From contig NZ_APNK01000002.1 of the NCBI RefSeq assembly GCF_000732535.1, forward strand, positions 62,001-126,000: a stretch of DNA of 64,000 nt, written 5' to 3'. This document shows, piece after piece, positions 29,034 through 37,770 of the stretch (position 1 is the first letter of the stretch; every line of letters starts with the position of its first letter). A program made the translations under genes and the position numbers. The stretch is from Salinisphaera hydrothermalis C41B8 (lineage in GTDB: Bacteria; Pseudomonadota; Gammaproteobacteria; Nevskiales; Salinisphaeraceae). The notes under the pieces were generated by a model, which made no database searches, had not been told where the DNA came from, and saw only the letters and a program-made list of their open reading frames with translations.

Positions 29034-29975
29034 ATGGCTAGCGACACCGTCGAGCCGGCGTCCGAGATCGCCGCGACCCTGACCCGTATTGTCGATTACA
29101 TCCGCTGGGGCGCGTCGCGCTTCGTCGCGGCCGATCTGTCGTTCGGCCACGGCAGCGACAATGCGATCGACGAGGCCGCGCATCTGGTGCTGGACACGCT
29201 GGATCTCGATCCCGGCCTGCCGGATGCCTATCTGGAAAGCCTGCTCACGCCCGACGAGCGCCAGCGCGTGATCGCGACCATCGAGCGACGCATCGAAACC
29301 CGTCTGCCCGCGCCGTACATCACCGGCCGCGCCTGGTTCGCCGAGATGGAATTCTTCGTCGACGAACGCGTGATCGTGCCGCGCTCGCCGATCGCCGAGC
29401 TGATCGAACAAGGCTTCCAGCCGTGGCTCGGACATCGCGAGCCCTTGTCGGTCCTCGACTTGTGCACCGGCTGTGGTGCCATCGCCATCGCCTGTGCCTA
29501 TGCGTTTCCGGATGCCCAGGTCGTGGCGACCGATGCCAGTGACGACGCGCTCGATGTCGCCGCGATCAACTGTGACAAACACGACACCGGGCCTCAGGTA
29601 CAGCTCGTCAAGGCGGACGTGTACGAAGGGCTGGAGCCGCAGCGCTTCGACCTGATCGTGACCAATCCCCCTTACGTCACGCGTGACGAATGGTCGGGCC
29701 TGGACCCGGAATTCCGGCACGAGCCGGGCTTCGCTTTCCACGGCGATGCCGACGATCTGACGCTGGTCGAGCGTATCTTGTTCGGCGCGCCCGACTATCT
29801 GGCCGAGGACGGTTTGTTGATCATGGAAGTCGGGGCTTCGGCGTTTCTGCTGGAAGAACGCTACCCCGACTTGCCGGTGACCTGGATCGACCTGGAGCGC
29901 GGCGGCATGGGCGTGGGCGCACTCGAGGCGGAGGATCTCGCGGCCTGGGTCGAAGCACAGACGGCGGGAGCATAA
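29034..29975 (+). CDS. prmB: Ribosomal protein uL3 glutamine methyltransferase
   Basis: The 313-residue SAM-dependent enzyme has the NPPY glutamine-methyltransferase motif at 211-214, the SAM loop [13 protein letters not shown] and the PrmB-type [14 protein letters not shown] region; PrmC/HemK differs at that site. It methylates a glutamine of ribosomal protein L3 during large-subunit assembly. An N-terminal helical domain of about 90 residues recognises the substrate. It lies four bases upstream of aroC, an arrangement common in gammaproteobacteria. Confidence 0.94.
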   Translation: MASDTVEPASEIAATLTRIVDYIRWGASRFVAADLSFGHGSDNAIDEAAHLVLDTLDLDPGLPDAYLESLLTPDERQRVIATIERRIETRLPAPYITGRAWFAEMEFFVDERVIVPRSPIAELIEQGFQPWLGHREPLSVLDLCTGCGAIAIACAYAFPDAQVVATDASDDALDVAAINCDKHDTGPQVQLVKADVYEGLEPQRFDLIVTNPPYVTRDEWSGLDPEFRHEPGFAFHGDADDLTLVERILFGAPDYLAEDGLLIMEVGASAFLLEERYPDLPVTWIDLERGGMGVGALEAEDLAAWVEAQTAGA

Positions 29976-29979
29976 AGGC

Positions 29980-31083
29980 ATGGCAGGCAATACCTGGGGG
30001 CAACAGTTCACCGTCACCTCGTTCGGCGAGTCGCACGGGCCCGCGATCGGCTGCGTGATCGACGGCTGTCCGCCCGGCGTGGCGATCGACGAATCGTTGC
30101 TGCAGCGCGACCTGGACCGGCGCAAACCCGGCACCTCGCGCTATGTCACGCAGCGCCGCGAGGCCGACGAGGCGCGCATCGTATCGGGCGTTTTCGAAGG
30201 CGTGACCACGGGCACCCCGATCGCGATCATCATCGAGAACACCGACCAGCGCTCGCGCGACTATTCGAAGATCAAGGACGTGTTCCGGCCGAATCATGCG
30301 GATTATGCGTATCTGCAGAAATACGGCATTCGCGACTATCGCGGCGGTGGGCGCTCGTCGGCGCGCGAGACTGCGGTTCGCGTCGCGGCCGGCGCCGTGG
30401 CGCGCAAGATTCTGTCCGAGCGCTGGGGTATTGCCATCCAGGGCTATCTGGCGCAGATGGGCGATATCCGTCTTGGCTGCACCGATCTCGATGCCGCAAA
30501 CGACAACCCGTTCTTCTGTGCCGAGCCGGCCCGCGTGGCCGAGCTGGAGGACTACATCAATCAGCTGCGACGCGACGGCGACTCGATCGGCGCGCGCATC
30601 GATGTGGTCGCGACCGGCGTGCCGGCCGGCTGGGGCGAGCCCGTGTTCGACCGGTTGGATGCCGATATCGCCAAGGCGTTGATGAGCATCAACGCGGTCA
30701 AGGGTGTGGAAATCGGCGACGGCTTCGATGTGGTGGCCATGCGGGGCTCCGAACATCGCGACGAAATGCACCCCGACGGTTTTGCCAGCAACCACTCCGG
30801 CGGTATCCAGGGCGGTATTTCCACCGGCCAGGCGATCCGCGCAAGCATGGCGCTCAAGCCGACCTCCAGCATCACCATTCCGGGCGACACGGTCGATACC
30901 GCCGGCCAGGCCACGCAAATGCGCACCACCGGCCGCCACGATCCTTGTGTTGGCCTGCGCGCGGCACCCATCGCCGAAGCCATGCTGGCGATCACGCTGC
31001 TCGATCATGCCCTGCGTCATCGCGGCCAGAATGCCGATGTGGAACCGTCCATGGCGCCGCTGGCCGGCGGGCCGATGTTCTGA
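29980..31083 (+). CDS. aroC: Chorismate synthase
   Basis: The 367-residue enzyme converts 5-enolpyruvylshikimate-3-phosphate to chorismate, the last common step of aromatic synthesis, using reduced FMN. Signatures are [16 protein letters not shown] at the N terminus, [20 protein letters not shown] and [17 protein letters not shown] with a late [11 protein letters not shown]. Length and motifs are complete. It is co-transcribed with prmB. A MITE-like element begins 45 bases after its stop. Confidence 0.97.
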   Translation: MAGNTWGQQFTVTSFGESHGPAIGCVIDGCPPGVAIDESLLQRDLDRRKPGTSRYVTQRREADEARIVSGVFEGVTTGTPIAIIIENTDQRSRDYSKIKDVFRPNHADYAYLQKYGIRDYRGGGRSSARETAVRVAAGAVARKILSERWGIAIQGYLAQMGDIRLGCTDLDAANDNPFFCAEPARVAELEDYINQLRRDGDSIGARIDVVATGVPAGWGEPVFDRLDADIAKALMSINAVKGVEIGDGFDVVAMRGSEHRDEMHPDGFASNHSGGIQGGISTGQAIRASMALKPTSSITIPGDTVDTAGQATQMRTTGRHDPCVGLRAAPIAEAMLAITLLDHALRHRGQNADVEPSMAPLAGGPMF

Positions 31084-31128
31084 AGCCGCGAGCGCTCGCC
31101 AACCGATTGATCGCTTGCTCGAGCTAGG

Positions 31129-31397
31129 GCGTGTTGAGGTTTCGTGCGAGCGCCGCGTTGGCGTCCGCAAATCGTGTCCGGCAAGACGCATGCCGCCGAG
31201 CGTGGCGGGCCCCACGGTCAAGGCATGCAACGCCGCCTGGCGCGTTGGGCGGGCATCACCCGCAGGGCCCGTGCCCGTGAGGCGGCAATCCGGCGTTATC
31301 GTTCGCTCACGTGGCCGGACCACGCGACGCTCACGATGCCTTGTCTTGCCACATCCGCGGGCGCGGGTGCGGCGGTGTATCTCATGACGACACGCCC
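31129..31397 (+). mobile_element. MITE-like dispersed repeat B, copy 2
   Basis: The left 60 bases are nearly identical to copy 1 (GCGTGTTGAGGTTT followed by GTGCGAGCG and GTTGGCGTCCGCAAATCGTG). The internal GGCAATCC.GCGTTAT block and a CTTGTCTTGCC block are also shared. The right end is degenerate, reading GACACGCCC instead of CAACACGCC. The copy is about 270 bp, in the same orientation as copy 1. It occupies most of the 358-bp aroC-to-TPR gap, which holds no gene. Confidence 0.72.
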
Positions 31398-31441
31398 TAA
31401 ACCTCATAGGATAGGCGCAGGGAGAGCGAAAGGGGCTTCGC

Positions 31442-32395
31442 GTGATACGTCGGATACTGGGTATTGCTGGTGTGCTAGCGCTGGTTGTGAGTCTGCCGGC
31501 GGTCGCGGGCTGGAACCCGGCCGCGGTGCGGCACGATTTGACTAGCGGCGAGGCCGTGCAGGCGCTGCAGGCGACACATGCGCGGCTGGCCGATCAGGCC
31601 GACGATCCGCAGGCGCAATTCCTGCAGGCCATGGCGCTGGCCGATACCGGCGACACGTCGGGCGCGGTCGCGCTTTATCGCACGCTGTCCAAGAAATACC
31701 CGCAGCGCGCGCGGGTCTGGAACAACCTGGGCGTGCTCTATGCCCGCCAGGGGAGACTGGCCGAGGCGCGCCAGGCGCTTTCGCACGCGGTCGCATCCGA
31801 ACCGGGGTATGCCACTGCCGAGACGAATCTCGGCGATGTCTATGTCGCGCTCGCTAGCGACGCCTATCGACGGGCACGGCAACAGGGCGCCGACGCCGAC
31901 ACCATGAACGCGCGGCGTCGTGCATTGGCACGGCTCGTGCCGTCGTTGCCGAGCGCGGCCAAGACCGATGCGGTCGCGTCGAGCGGCTCCGATACGTCGG
32001 CGCCGCATACCGCCGATAGCGCGGCAAAGAAAACGACGTCGAGCTCGGCCTCCGATCAAGCCATGGACCGCACCATCGACGGCGTCCTGTCACGCTGGGC
32101 CAACGCCTGGTCCGACCAGGATGTGGCGGCCTATCTGTCGGTGTACAGCAACGACTATCAGCCATCCGGCGATACCACGCGTGCCCAGTGGATCCGCCGG
32201 CAGCGCGTGCGCGTGACCCAGCCGAAGTCGGTCAACGTCCGTGTGTCCGATATTCAGGTGACGAAGGACAGCGCCGACCGCGCGCAGGCCACCTTCCACG
32301 AGCATTACCAGGCAGCCGGTCACGAGCGCGAGGCGACCCGACACATGGTGTTCGTGCGCGAGGACGGCAACTGGCGGATTCGCCGCGAGAGCTGA
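31442..32395 (+). CDS. Secreted TPR protein with C-terminal NTF2-like (Cds6-type) domain
   Basis: This 317-residue protein has a signal peptide (residues 1-22, RILGIAGVLALVVSLPAVAG). Helical TPR repeats run from about 40 to 135 (WNNLGVLYARQGRLAEARQALSHA, then ETNLGDVYVALASDAYRRA). A Ser/Thr/Lys-rich linker leads to an NTF2-like domain at about 210-317 (WANAWSDQDVAAYLSVYS, WIRRQRVRV, HMVFVREDGNWRI). Similar C-terminal domains occur in proteobacterial envelope proteins linked to peptidoglycan, but no precise function can be assigned. The GTG start follows AAAGGGG, only 45 bases after a MITE-like element, which may supply or interrupt its promoter. Confidence 0.75.
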   Translation: MIRRILGIAGVLALVVSLPAVAGWNPAAVRHDLTSGEAVQALQATHARLADQADDPQAQFLQAMALADTGDTSGAVALYRTLSKKYPQRARVWNNLGVLYARQGRLAEARQALSHAVASEPGYATAETNLGDVYVALASDAYRRARQQGADADTMNARRRALARLVPSLPSAAKTDAVASSGSDTSAPHTADSAAKKTTSSSASDQAMDRTIDGVLSRWANAWSDQDVAAYLSVYSNDYQPSGDTTRAQWIRRQRVRVTQPKSVNVRVSDIQVTKDSADRAQATFHEHYQAAGHEREATRHMVFVREDGNWRIRRES

Positions 32396-32704
32396 CCTCT
32401 TTTTTGCTGGGATTCGTCGGATAGGGGTGCGCGATACGCCAAACCTTAATGCGCCGTGTCTGTATTTCGGCGCCGTTGTGCGGCGAAGCCCGCGCCGTGC
32501 CGGATGCTTTTCTCTTGGTTACATCTGTTGAGCAAGCAGGAGAAGTAACGCGGGCTGCAGCGCGAAACCGGCGGTTTGCAAAGACGCCCGGGGCGGAGTC
32601 TTCCGAGCGTTTGGTCGACGCTGCCGGCCCAGTGCGCCGCCCATTCGCGTTTGCCCCTCAGGACTCTCGGGGCGCCATGGCCCGCTACATCGGGGTGTAA
32701 TTTT
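32396..32704. other. Intergenic region holding repeat A copy 2
   Basis: This 309-bp gap between the TPR gene and the convergent LysR gene is mostly dispersed repeat A (32431-32640). A weak GC stem (GCCCC at 32652 pairing with GGGGC near 32670) lies past the LysR stop but has no U tract. No gene is supported. Confidence 0.55.
32431..32640. repeat. Dispersed repeat A, copy 2
   Basis: This is homologous to 10893-11065, with the same block order: TACGCCAA, GCGCCGTGTC, the core TTCTCTTGGTTACATCTG plus TTGAGCAAGCA, GCGCGAAACC and CCCAGTGCG. It is longer than copy 1 because of a GC-rich insertion of about 30 bases before the core. It is non-coding in all frames. Confidence 0.75.
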
Positions 32705-33577
32705 TCAGCCGACAGCTTCGGCTTCCAGCATGGCCAGCAGGGCACGCGCGGCGTTGGATAGATGGCGCTGCGGGTGCCGCATGACGCCGAGCTCGCGATG
32801 CATCGCCAGCGGCGGCAGCGTCAACGGCACGAGATGATGTGGCATGGCCTCCGGCAGGACGGTCCAGCCCAGGCCTACGTCGGCGAGCATGCGCAGTGTT
32901 TCCAACGAATGGCTGGTCATGCGTGCAGTCACCACGACACCGTGTTCGGCGAGGGCGGTTTCGATGATGCGATGGGTATAGCTGTCGGGCGGCGGCAACA
33001 CCGCCGGGTATTGCGCCAGTTCCTCGAATGAAATCGCGCCGCGCCGCGCCAGCGGATGATCCAGCCCGGCATAGATCGCCAGCGGGTCGTGCCAGATGGT
33101 GCGCGCGATCAGCATTGGATGCGGTTTGACGGGCAGGGTGATCAGCGCCAGCTCCGATTCGCCGTTCACTACGCGCTGGCAGGCTTCTTCGGAATCGGCG
33201 AACTCGATCTGCGGCGCGACATCCGGATAGCGCGCCACGAACGCGCGGAGTACTTCGGGCATGCGATGCATGCCGACGTGGTGCGATACGGCCAGCTGCA
33301 ATGTGCCGGCGACGCGATCGGCCAGATTGTCCAGCGCCCGATCTCCGTCGGCCACGGCCGCCAGGGTTTCGCGCGCATGCGGAAGATAGGCCCGGCCGGC
33401 TTCGGTCAGCCCGATGCCGCGTCCCACCCGGTCGAACAGACGATGGCCTAGTTCGGTCTCCAGAGCCGCGATCCGCTTGCTGACCGCGGGCTGGCTCAGA
33501 TGCAGTCGTTGCCCGGCGGCCTGGAAGGACGCCAGTTCGGCGACAGCCACGAAGGCCTGTAACGAATCGATTCGCAT
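32705..33577 (-). CDS. LysR-family transcriptional regulator divergent from leuC
   Basis: The 290-residue regulator has an N-terminal winged helix-turn-helix (about 1-60; FQAAGQRLHLSQPAVSKRIAALE) and a periplasmic-binding-like effector domain (about 90-285). It is divergently arranged with leuC, and a LysR-type palindrome lies in the 106-bp gap, so it likely controls the leu genes and itself. A LysR gene stands next to leuC in Pseudomonas as well. The effector is unknown; an intermediate of leucine synthesis is a reasonable guess. Confidence 0.9.
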   Translation of the reverse strand: MRIDSLQAFVAVAELASFQAAGQRLHLSQPAVSKRIAALETELGHRLFDRVGRGIGLTEAGRAYLPHARETLAAVADGDRALDNLADRVAGTLQLAVSHHVGMHRMPEVLRAFVARYPDVAPQIEFADSEEACQRVVNGESELALITLPVKPHPMLIARTIWHDPLAIYAGLDHPLARRGAISFEELAQYPAVLPPPDSYTHRIIETALAEHGVVVTARMTSHSLETLRMLADVGLGWTVLPEAMPHHLVPLTLPPLAMHRELGVMRHPQRHLSNAARALLAMLEAEAVG

Positions 33578-33588
33578 GGCCGCATTCT

Positions 33589-33603
33589 ATTCCGTTTTGG
33601 AAT
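33589..33603. promoter_or_regulatory. LysR-type operator palindrome
   Basis: ATTCC-GTTTT-GGAAT is a perfect 5-bp inverted repeat that fits the T-N11-A rule of LysR-family sites (T at 33590, A at 33602). It lies 12 bases from the regulator start and about 36 bases upstream of the predicted leuC -35 element, where activators of this family usually bind. Confidence 0.6.
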
Positions 33604-33624
33604 GCGGCGCGAAAAAAGATTCAT

Positions 33625-33653
33625 TTGAGTAATCGATGCGCCGGGCCTAGACT
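33625..33653 (+). promoter_or_regulatory. Predicted sigma-70 promoter of leuC
   Basis: TTGAGT (33625-33630) and TAGACT (33648-33653) are separated by exactly 17 bases, 31 bases before the leuC ATG. Both hexamers are imperfect, which suits an activator-dependent promoter. Confidence 0.5.
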
Positions 33654-33683
33654 CCGCGCAAGCTCAAGCAACGAGACTCGATC

Positions 33684-35093
33684 ATGGCCCGCACGCTGTA
33701 CGAAAAGATCTGGGATGAACACGTCGTCCGCGAAGAAGCGGGCAATGCGCTGCTCTATATCGACCGGCACATGGTGCATGAGGTGACCTCGCCGCAAGCA
33801 TTCGAGGGCCTGCGCCTGGCGCATCGCGATATCTGGCGTTCCAGCGCCAATCTGGCGGTGCCCGACCACAACGTGCCCACCACCAACCGCGATGGCGGCA
33901 TCGCCGACCCGATCTCGCGGGCTCAGGTGGAAGCGCTGCAGGTCAATTGCAACGACTTCGGCGTGCGTCTGTTCGGCATGGGTGATCGCCGCCAGGGCAT
34001 CGTGCATATCATCGGGCCGGAACAGGGCGCGACCCAGCCGGGCATGACTATCGTCTGCGGCGATTCGCATACCGCCACCCACGGCGCCTTCGGCGCGCTG
34101 GCCTTCGGCATTGGCACCTCCGAGGTCGAGCACGTGCTGGCGACCCAGACCCTGCCGCAGTCGCGCTCCAAGACCATGCTGGTGCGCGTCGACGGTCAGA
34201 CCGCGCCGGGCATTTCCGCCAAGGACATCATGCTGGCCATCATCGGCAAGATCGGCACCGCGGGCGGCACCGGCTATGTAATCGAATATGGCGGCGAAGC
34301 GATCCGGAATCTGTCGATGGAAGGCCGGATGACGATCTGCAACATGTCGATCGAGGCCGGCGCACGAGCTGGCATGGTGGCCGTCGACGACACCACCATC
34401 GACTACATGCGCGGGCGGACCTATGCGCCGAACGACGAACAATGGCCCGCCGCCGAAGCCTACTGGCGCACGCTGGTCTCCGACAAAGGCGCCGAATACG
34501 ACAGCGTGGTCGTACTCGATGCCGCCGAGATCGCGCCGCAGGTGACCTGGGGCACGTCGCCGGAAATGGTAGCCCCGGTCACCGATCGCGTGCCGCAGCC
34601 GGACAGCGCCCCGCGTGCCGGTCAGCCCGAGGGCTGGCGTGCGGCGCTAGATTACATGGATCTGACGCCGGGCGTGCCGATTACCGAGATCATGCTGGAC
34701 AAGATTTTCATCGGCTCCTGTACCAACGCCCGCATCGAGGATTTGCGCGTGGCGGCGAAGTATCTGGAAGGCCGCCGGATCGCGCCAAACATCACGCTGG
34801 CGATGGTCGTGCCCGGTTCCGGGCTGGTGAAGGCCCAGGCCGAAAAAGAAGGCCTCGATGCGATCTTCAAGGCGGCCGGGTTCGAGTGGCGCGACGCCGG
34901 TTGTTCTATGTGTCTCGGCATGAACGACGACAACCTGCTGCCCGGCGAGCGCTGTGCCTCGACCTCGAACCGGAACTTCGAAGGGCGCCAGGGCAAGGGC
35001 GGTCGGACCCATTTGGTCAGCCCCGCGATGGCGGCGGCGGCCGCGGTGTACGGGCATTTCGTGGATATCCGTGAACTGGACGTCACGACATGA
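33684..35093 (+). CDS. leuC: 3-isopropylmalate dehydratase large subunit
   Basis: The 469-residue aconitase-family subunit isomerises 2- to 3-isopropylmalate together with LeuD. The [4Fe-4S] cluster ligands are Cys346 (GSCTNAR), Cys407 and Cys410 (GCSMCLGMN), matching the E. coli positions closely. Substrate loop segments such as [18 protein letters not shown] and TLPQSRSK are intact. The stop overlaps the methyltransferase start as ATGA, placing an extra gene between the two subunits of the same enzyme. Confidence 0.97.
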   Translation: MARTLYEKIWDEHVVREEAGNALLYIDRHMVHEVTSPQAFEGLRLAHRDIWRSSANLAVPDHNVPTTNRDGGIADPISRAQVEALQVNCNDFGVRLFGMGDRRQGIVHIIGPEQGATQPGMTIVCGDSHTATHGAFGALAFGIGTSEVEHVLATQTLPQSRSKTMLVRVDGQTAPGISAKDIMLAIIGKIGTAGGTGYVIEYGGEAIRNLSMEGRMTICNMSIEAGARAGMVAVDDTTIDYMRGRTYAPNDEQWPAAEAYWRTLVSDKGAEYDSVVVLDAAEIAPQVTWGTSPEMVAPVTDRVPQPDSAPRAGQPEGWRAALDYMDLTPGVPITEIMLDKIFIGSCTNARIEDLRVAAKYLEGRRIAPNITLAMVVPGSGLVKAQAEKEGLDAIFKAAGFEWRDAGCSMCLGMNDDNLLPGERCASTSNRNFEGRQGKGGRTHLVSPAMAAAAAVYGHFVDIRELDVTT

Positions 35094-35878
35094 ACGATAC
35101 GGCCGAAATTACCGCCGGGGGCTGGCGGGCCGACGACTACGGCCGCAACGCCGGGTTCGTCGCTCATCTGGCGGCGGATCTGGTCGATTGGCTGGCGCCG
35201 GCTACCGGTGAAGTCATTCTGGATCTGGGCTGTGGCGACGGGGCTCTGACCACGCGCATCGCGGATTCGGGTGCCGAGGTGATCGGCGCCGATGGTAGCT
35301 CCGCCATGGTGGCCGCCGCTCGGGCCCGTGGCCTGACGGCGGTGGTGGCCGATGGGCAAAGCCTGGACGGCGTGCCCGAACTCGATCGCCGCTTCGATGC
35401 CGTGTTCTCGAACGCTGCACTGCACTGGATGCGTACCGATCCGCAGGCGGTTATCGAAGGCGTGTTTGCGCGGTTGAAACCGGGCGGCCGGTTCGTGGCC
35501 GAAATGGGCGGCGCTGGCAACATCGCGCCCATCCATGCCGCGCTGCGCGCCGAGGCGGATGCCCGCGGGCTGGACCCGGAGACGCTCGACCCCTGGTATT
35601 TCCCCAGCGAGACGACCTATCTCGATCGGCTGGCCACCGCGGGGTTTCATATCGAGCGCTCGCACAGCTTCGAACGCCCGACCCAGCTGCCGGGCGATGT
35701 CGCCGACTGGTTGACCACGCTGGCGCGCCCGTTCGTCACCGCGTTCGCCGAAGGTGAGGCGCGCGATGGATACGTGGCCGCGGTACGCGAACGTCTGGCG
35801 GGCGAAATGCGTCACCGCGACGGTCAATGGATTGCGCCTTACGTGCGGCTGCGCTTCGTCGCCCGCAAACCGGAATAG
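35090..35878 (+). CDS. Tam-like class I SAM-dependent methyltransferase in the leu operon
   Basis: The 262-residue enzyme has the SAM-binding motif [13 protein letters not shown] (43-55), an acidic loop GADGSS and the FSNAALHWM segment typical of trans-aconitate methyltransferase (Tam) relatives. Tam and its yeast analogue Tmt1 methylate carboxylates of trans-aconitate and, for Tmt1, 3-isopropylmalate. Its translational coupling to leuC and its place before leuD suggest a substrate related to isopropylmalate or a dehydration by-product; this is inference. A related methyltransferase occurs in the leu cluster of Pseudomonas, between leuD and leuB. Confidence 0.85.
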   Translation: MNDTAEITAGGWRADDYGRNAGFVAHLAADLVDWLAPATGEVILDLGCGDGALTTRIADSGAEVIGADGSSAMVAAARARGLTAVVADGQSLDGVPELDRRFDAVFSNAALHWMRTDPQAVIEGVFARLKPGGRFVAEMGGAGNIAPIHAALRAEADARGLDPETLDPWYFPSETTYLDRLATAGFHIERSHSFERPTQLPGDVADWLTTLARPFVTAFAEGEARDGYVAAVRERLAGEMRHRDGQWIAPYVRLRFVARKPE

Positions 35879-35890
35879 AGGATTCTCATC

Positions 35891-36535
35891 ATGCAGGCAT
35901 TCACCATTCACGAAGGGTTGGTCGCGCCGCTGGATCGCGCCAACGTCGATACCGACGCGATCATCCCCAAGCAGTATCTGAAATCGATTCGTCGTACCGG
36001 CTTCGGCCAGTATCTGTTCGACGACTGGCGCTATCTCGACGCGGGTGGTCTGGACGTGGACGTCGCCGACCGACGCGAAAATCCCGATTTCATCCTCAAC
36101 AAGGAATCGTTTCGCGACGCCTCGATTTTGCTGGCGCGCGAGAACTTCGGCTGTGGCTCCTCCCGCGAGCATGCCGTGTGGGCGCTGGAGGACTTCGGCA
36201 TCCGCTGCGTGATCGCGCCGAGCTTCGCCGACATCTTCTACAACAACTGCTTCAAGAACGGCGTGTTGCCGATTGCGCTCGATGCCGAAACGGTCGAGGC
36301 GCTGTTCCACGTCGCCAATGTGGCCGGTGGGCTTAACGCGCGCGTCGATTTGGTCGAGCAGCAGATCAGTCTGCCGGACGGGCCGGTCTACGGCTTCGAG
36401 GTCGAGCCCTATCGGCGCAAGAACATGCTGGAAGGGCTGGACGACATTGGCCTGACGCTGCAACACGAAGACGCCATTCGCGCATTTGAACAAAAGCGTG
36501 CGGCCGAGAAGCCGTGGCTGTTCCGCGAACTGTAG
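35891..36535 (+). CDS. leuD: 3-isopropylmalate dehydratase small subunit
   Basis: The 214-residue subunit completes the LeuCD isomerase. The swivel-domain signature is clear: [18 protein letters not shown], then [19 protein letters not shown] and [16 protein letters not shown]. Length matches proteobacterial LeuD. It starts 12 bases after the methyltransferase stop and 23 bases separate it from leuB. Confidence 0.97.
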   Translation: MQAFTIHEGLVAPLDRANVDTDAIIPKQYLKSIRRTGFGQYLFDDWRYLDAGGLDVDVADRRENPDFILNKESFRDASILLARENFGCGSSREHAVWALEDFGIRCVIAPSFADIFYNNCFKNGVLPIALDAETVEALFHVANVAGGLNARVDLVEQQISLPDGPVYGFEVEPYRRKNMLEGLDDIGLTLQHEDAIRAFEQKRAAEKPWLFREL

Positions 36536-36558
36536 ATTCATCGAACTCTGGATACTCC

Positions 36559-37635
36559 ATGACTTCACGCATTCTGGTAATGCCCGGCGATGGCGTCGGC
36601 CCTGAAATCTGCCGCGAAGCGGTGCGCGTGCTCGACGTGCTGGCCGCCGATCACGGCCTCGACATCGAGCTGGACGAAGCGCTGGTCGGTGGTGCGGCGA
36701 TCGACGTCGAGGGCGATCCCTTGCCGGAGTCGTCGCTCGCCGCCGCGCGCGAAGCGGACGCCGTGCTGTTCGGCGCCATCGGTGGGCCGGCCTGGGACAA
36801 TCTCGAGCGCGCCAAGCGGCCGGAATCGGGGCTGTTGCGGCTGCGCAGCGAACTCGGCCTGTTCGCCAATCTGCGGCCGGCGATTCTTTATCCGCAGCTC
36901 GCCCATGCCTCCGCGCTGAAGCCGGATGTGGTGTCCGGCCTGGACATCATGATCGTGCGCGAGCTCACGGGCGGGATTTATTTCGGCAAGCCGGCCGGGA
37001 CCGGTCGCACCGAGGCTGGGCTGCGCGAAGCCTGGAACACCATGCGCTACGACGAGGCCGAGATCGAGCGCATCGGCCGGACCGCGTTCGAGATCGCGCG
37101 GGCGCGCGGGCACCGGCTGTGCAGCGTCGACAAGGCCAACGTGCTGGACGTATCGCAGCTCTGGCGCGACGTCATGAACGAGCTCGCCGGTGAATACGAC
37201 GACGTCGAGCTGACGCATATGTACGTCGACAACGCGGCGATGCAGCTCGTGCGCGCGCCGAAGCAGTTCGACACGGTGGTCACCACCAACCTGTTCGGCG
37301 ATATTCTGTCGGACGCGGCGGCCATGCTGACGGGTTCGATCGGTATGCTCCCCTCCGCCTCGATGGATGCCAACGGCAAGGGACTGTACGAGCCGGTCCA
37401 CGGCAGTGCGCCGGACATCGCCGGGCAGGGCCTGGCGAATCCGCTGGCGGTTATCCTGTCGGTGGCCATGATGCTGCGCTATACGCTGGATCGCGGCGAT
37501 CTGGCCGACAAGGTCGAGGCGGCAGTGGGCTATGCGCTGGACCGCGGGCTGCGCACGCGCGACATCATGGACGACGAAACCCAGATTGCCAGCACCCAGG
37601 AGATGGGGGGCGCAATCGTCGATATGCTACGCTGA
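36559..37635 (+). CDS. leuB: 3-isopropylmalate dehydrogenase
   Basis: The 358-residue NAD-dependent enzyme oxidises and decarboxylates 3-isopropylmalate to the leucine keto-acid precursor. It has the N-terminal [10 protein letters not shown], the substrate segment [32 protein letters not shown] and the NAD-site region [22 protein letters not shown] 36559 was chosen; the frame is open 15 codons upstream into leuD. In Pseudomonas an asd gene lies between leuB and fimV; it is absent here. Confidence 0.97.
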   Translation: MTSRILVMPGDGVGPEICREAVRVLDVLAADHGLDIELDEALVGGAAIDVEGDPLPESSLAAAREADAVLFGAIGGPAWDNLERAKRPESGLLRLRSELGLFANLRPAILYPQLAHASALKPDVVSGLDIMIVRELTGGIYFGKPAGTGRTEAGLREAWNTMRYDEAEIERIGRTAFEIARARGHRLCSVDKANVLDVSQLWRDVMNELAGEYDDVELTHMYVDNAAMQLVRAPKQFDTVVTTNLFGDILSDAAAMLTGSIGMLPSASMDANGKGLYEPVHGSAPDIAGQGLANPLAVILSVAMMLRYTLDRGDLADKVEAAVGYALDRGLRTRDIMDDETQIASTQEMGGAIVDMLR

Positions 37636-37770
37636 ATCAACCGGATAAACTCGGGGCGTTGACGCCGGGCAGGGCCGCTTTCGGCGGTCCTTGAACACCG
37701 GCAGGGGCGGTGTCGGGGGGATGGGCCGCGAGTCGACGTCCGCGGGAGAGAACAGGGGGTTGCATACGGC

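Noticed and set aside
34652-36568. A 638-codon open frame antisense to leuC, the methyltransferase and leuD
   Set aside because: It lies opposite three well-identified genes and shows only His/Arg/Gly-rich shadow composition.
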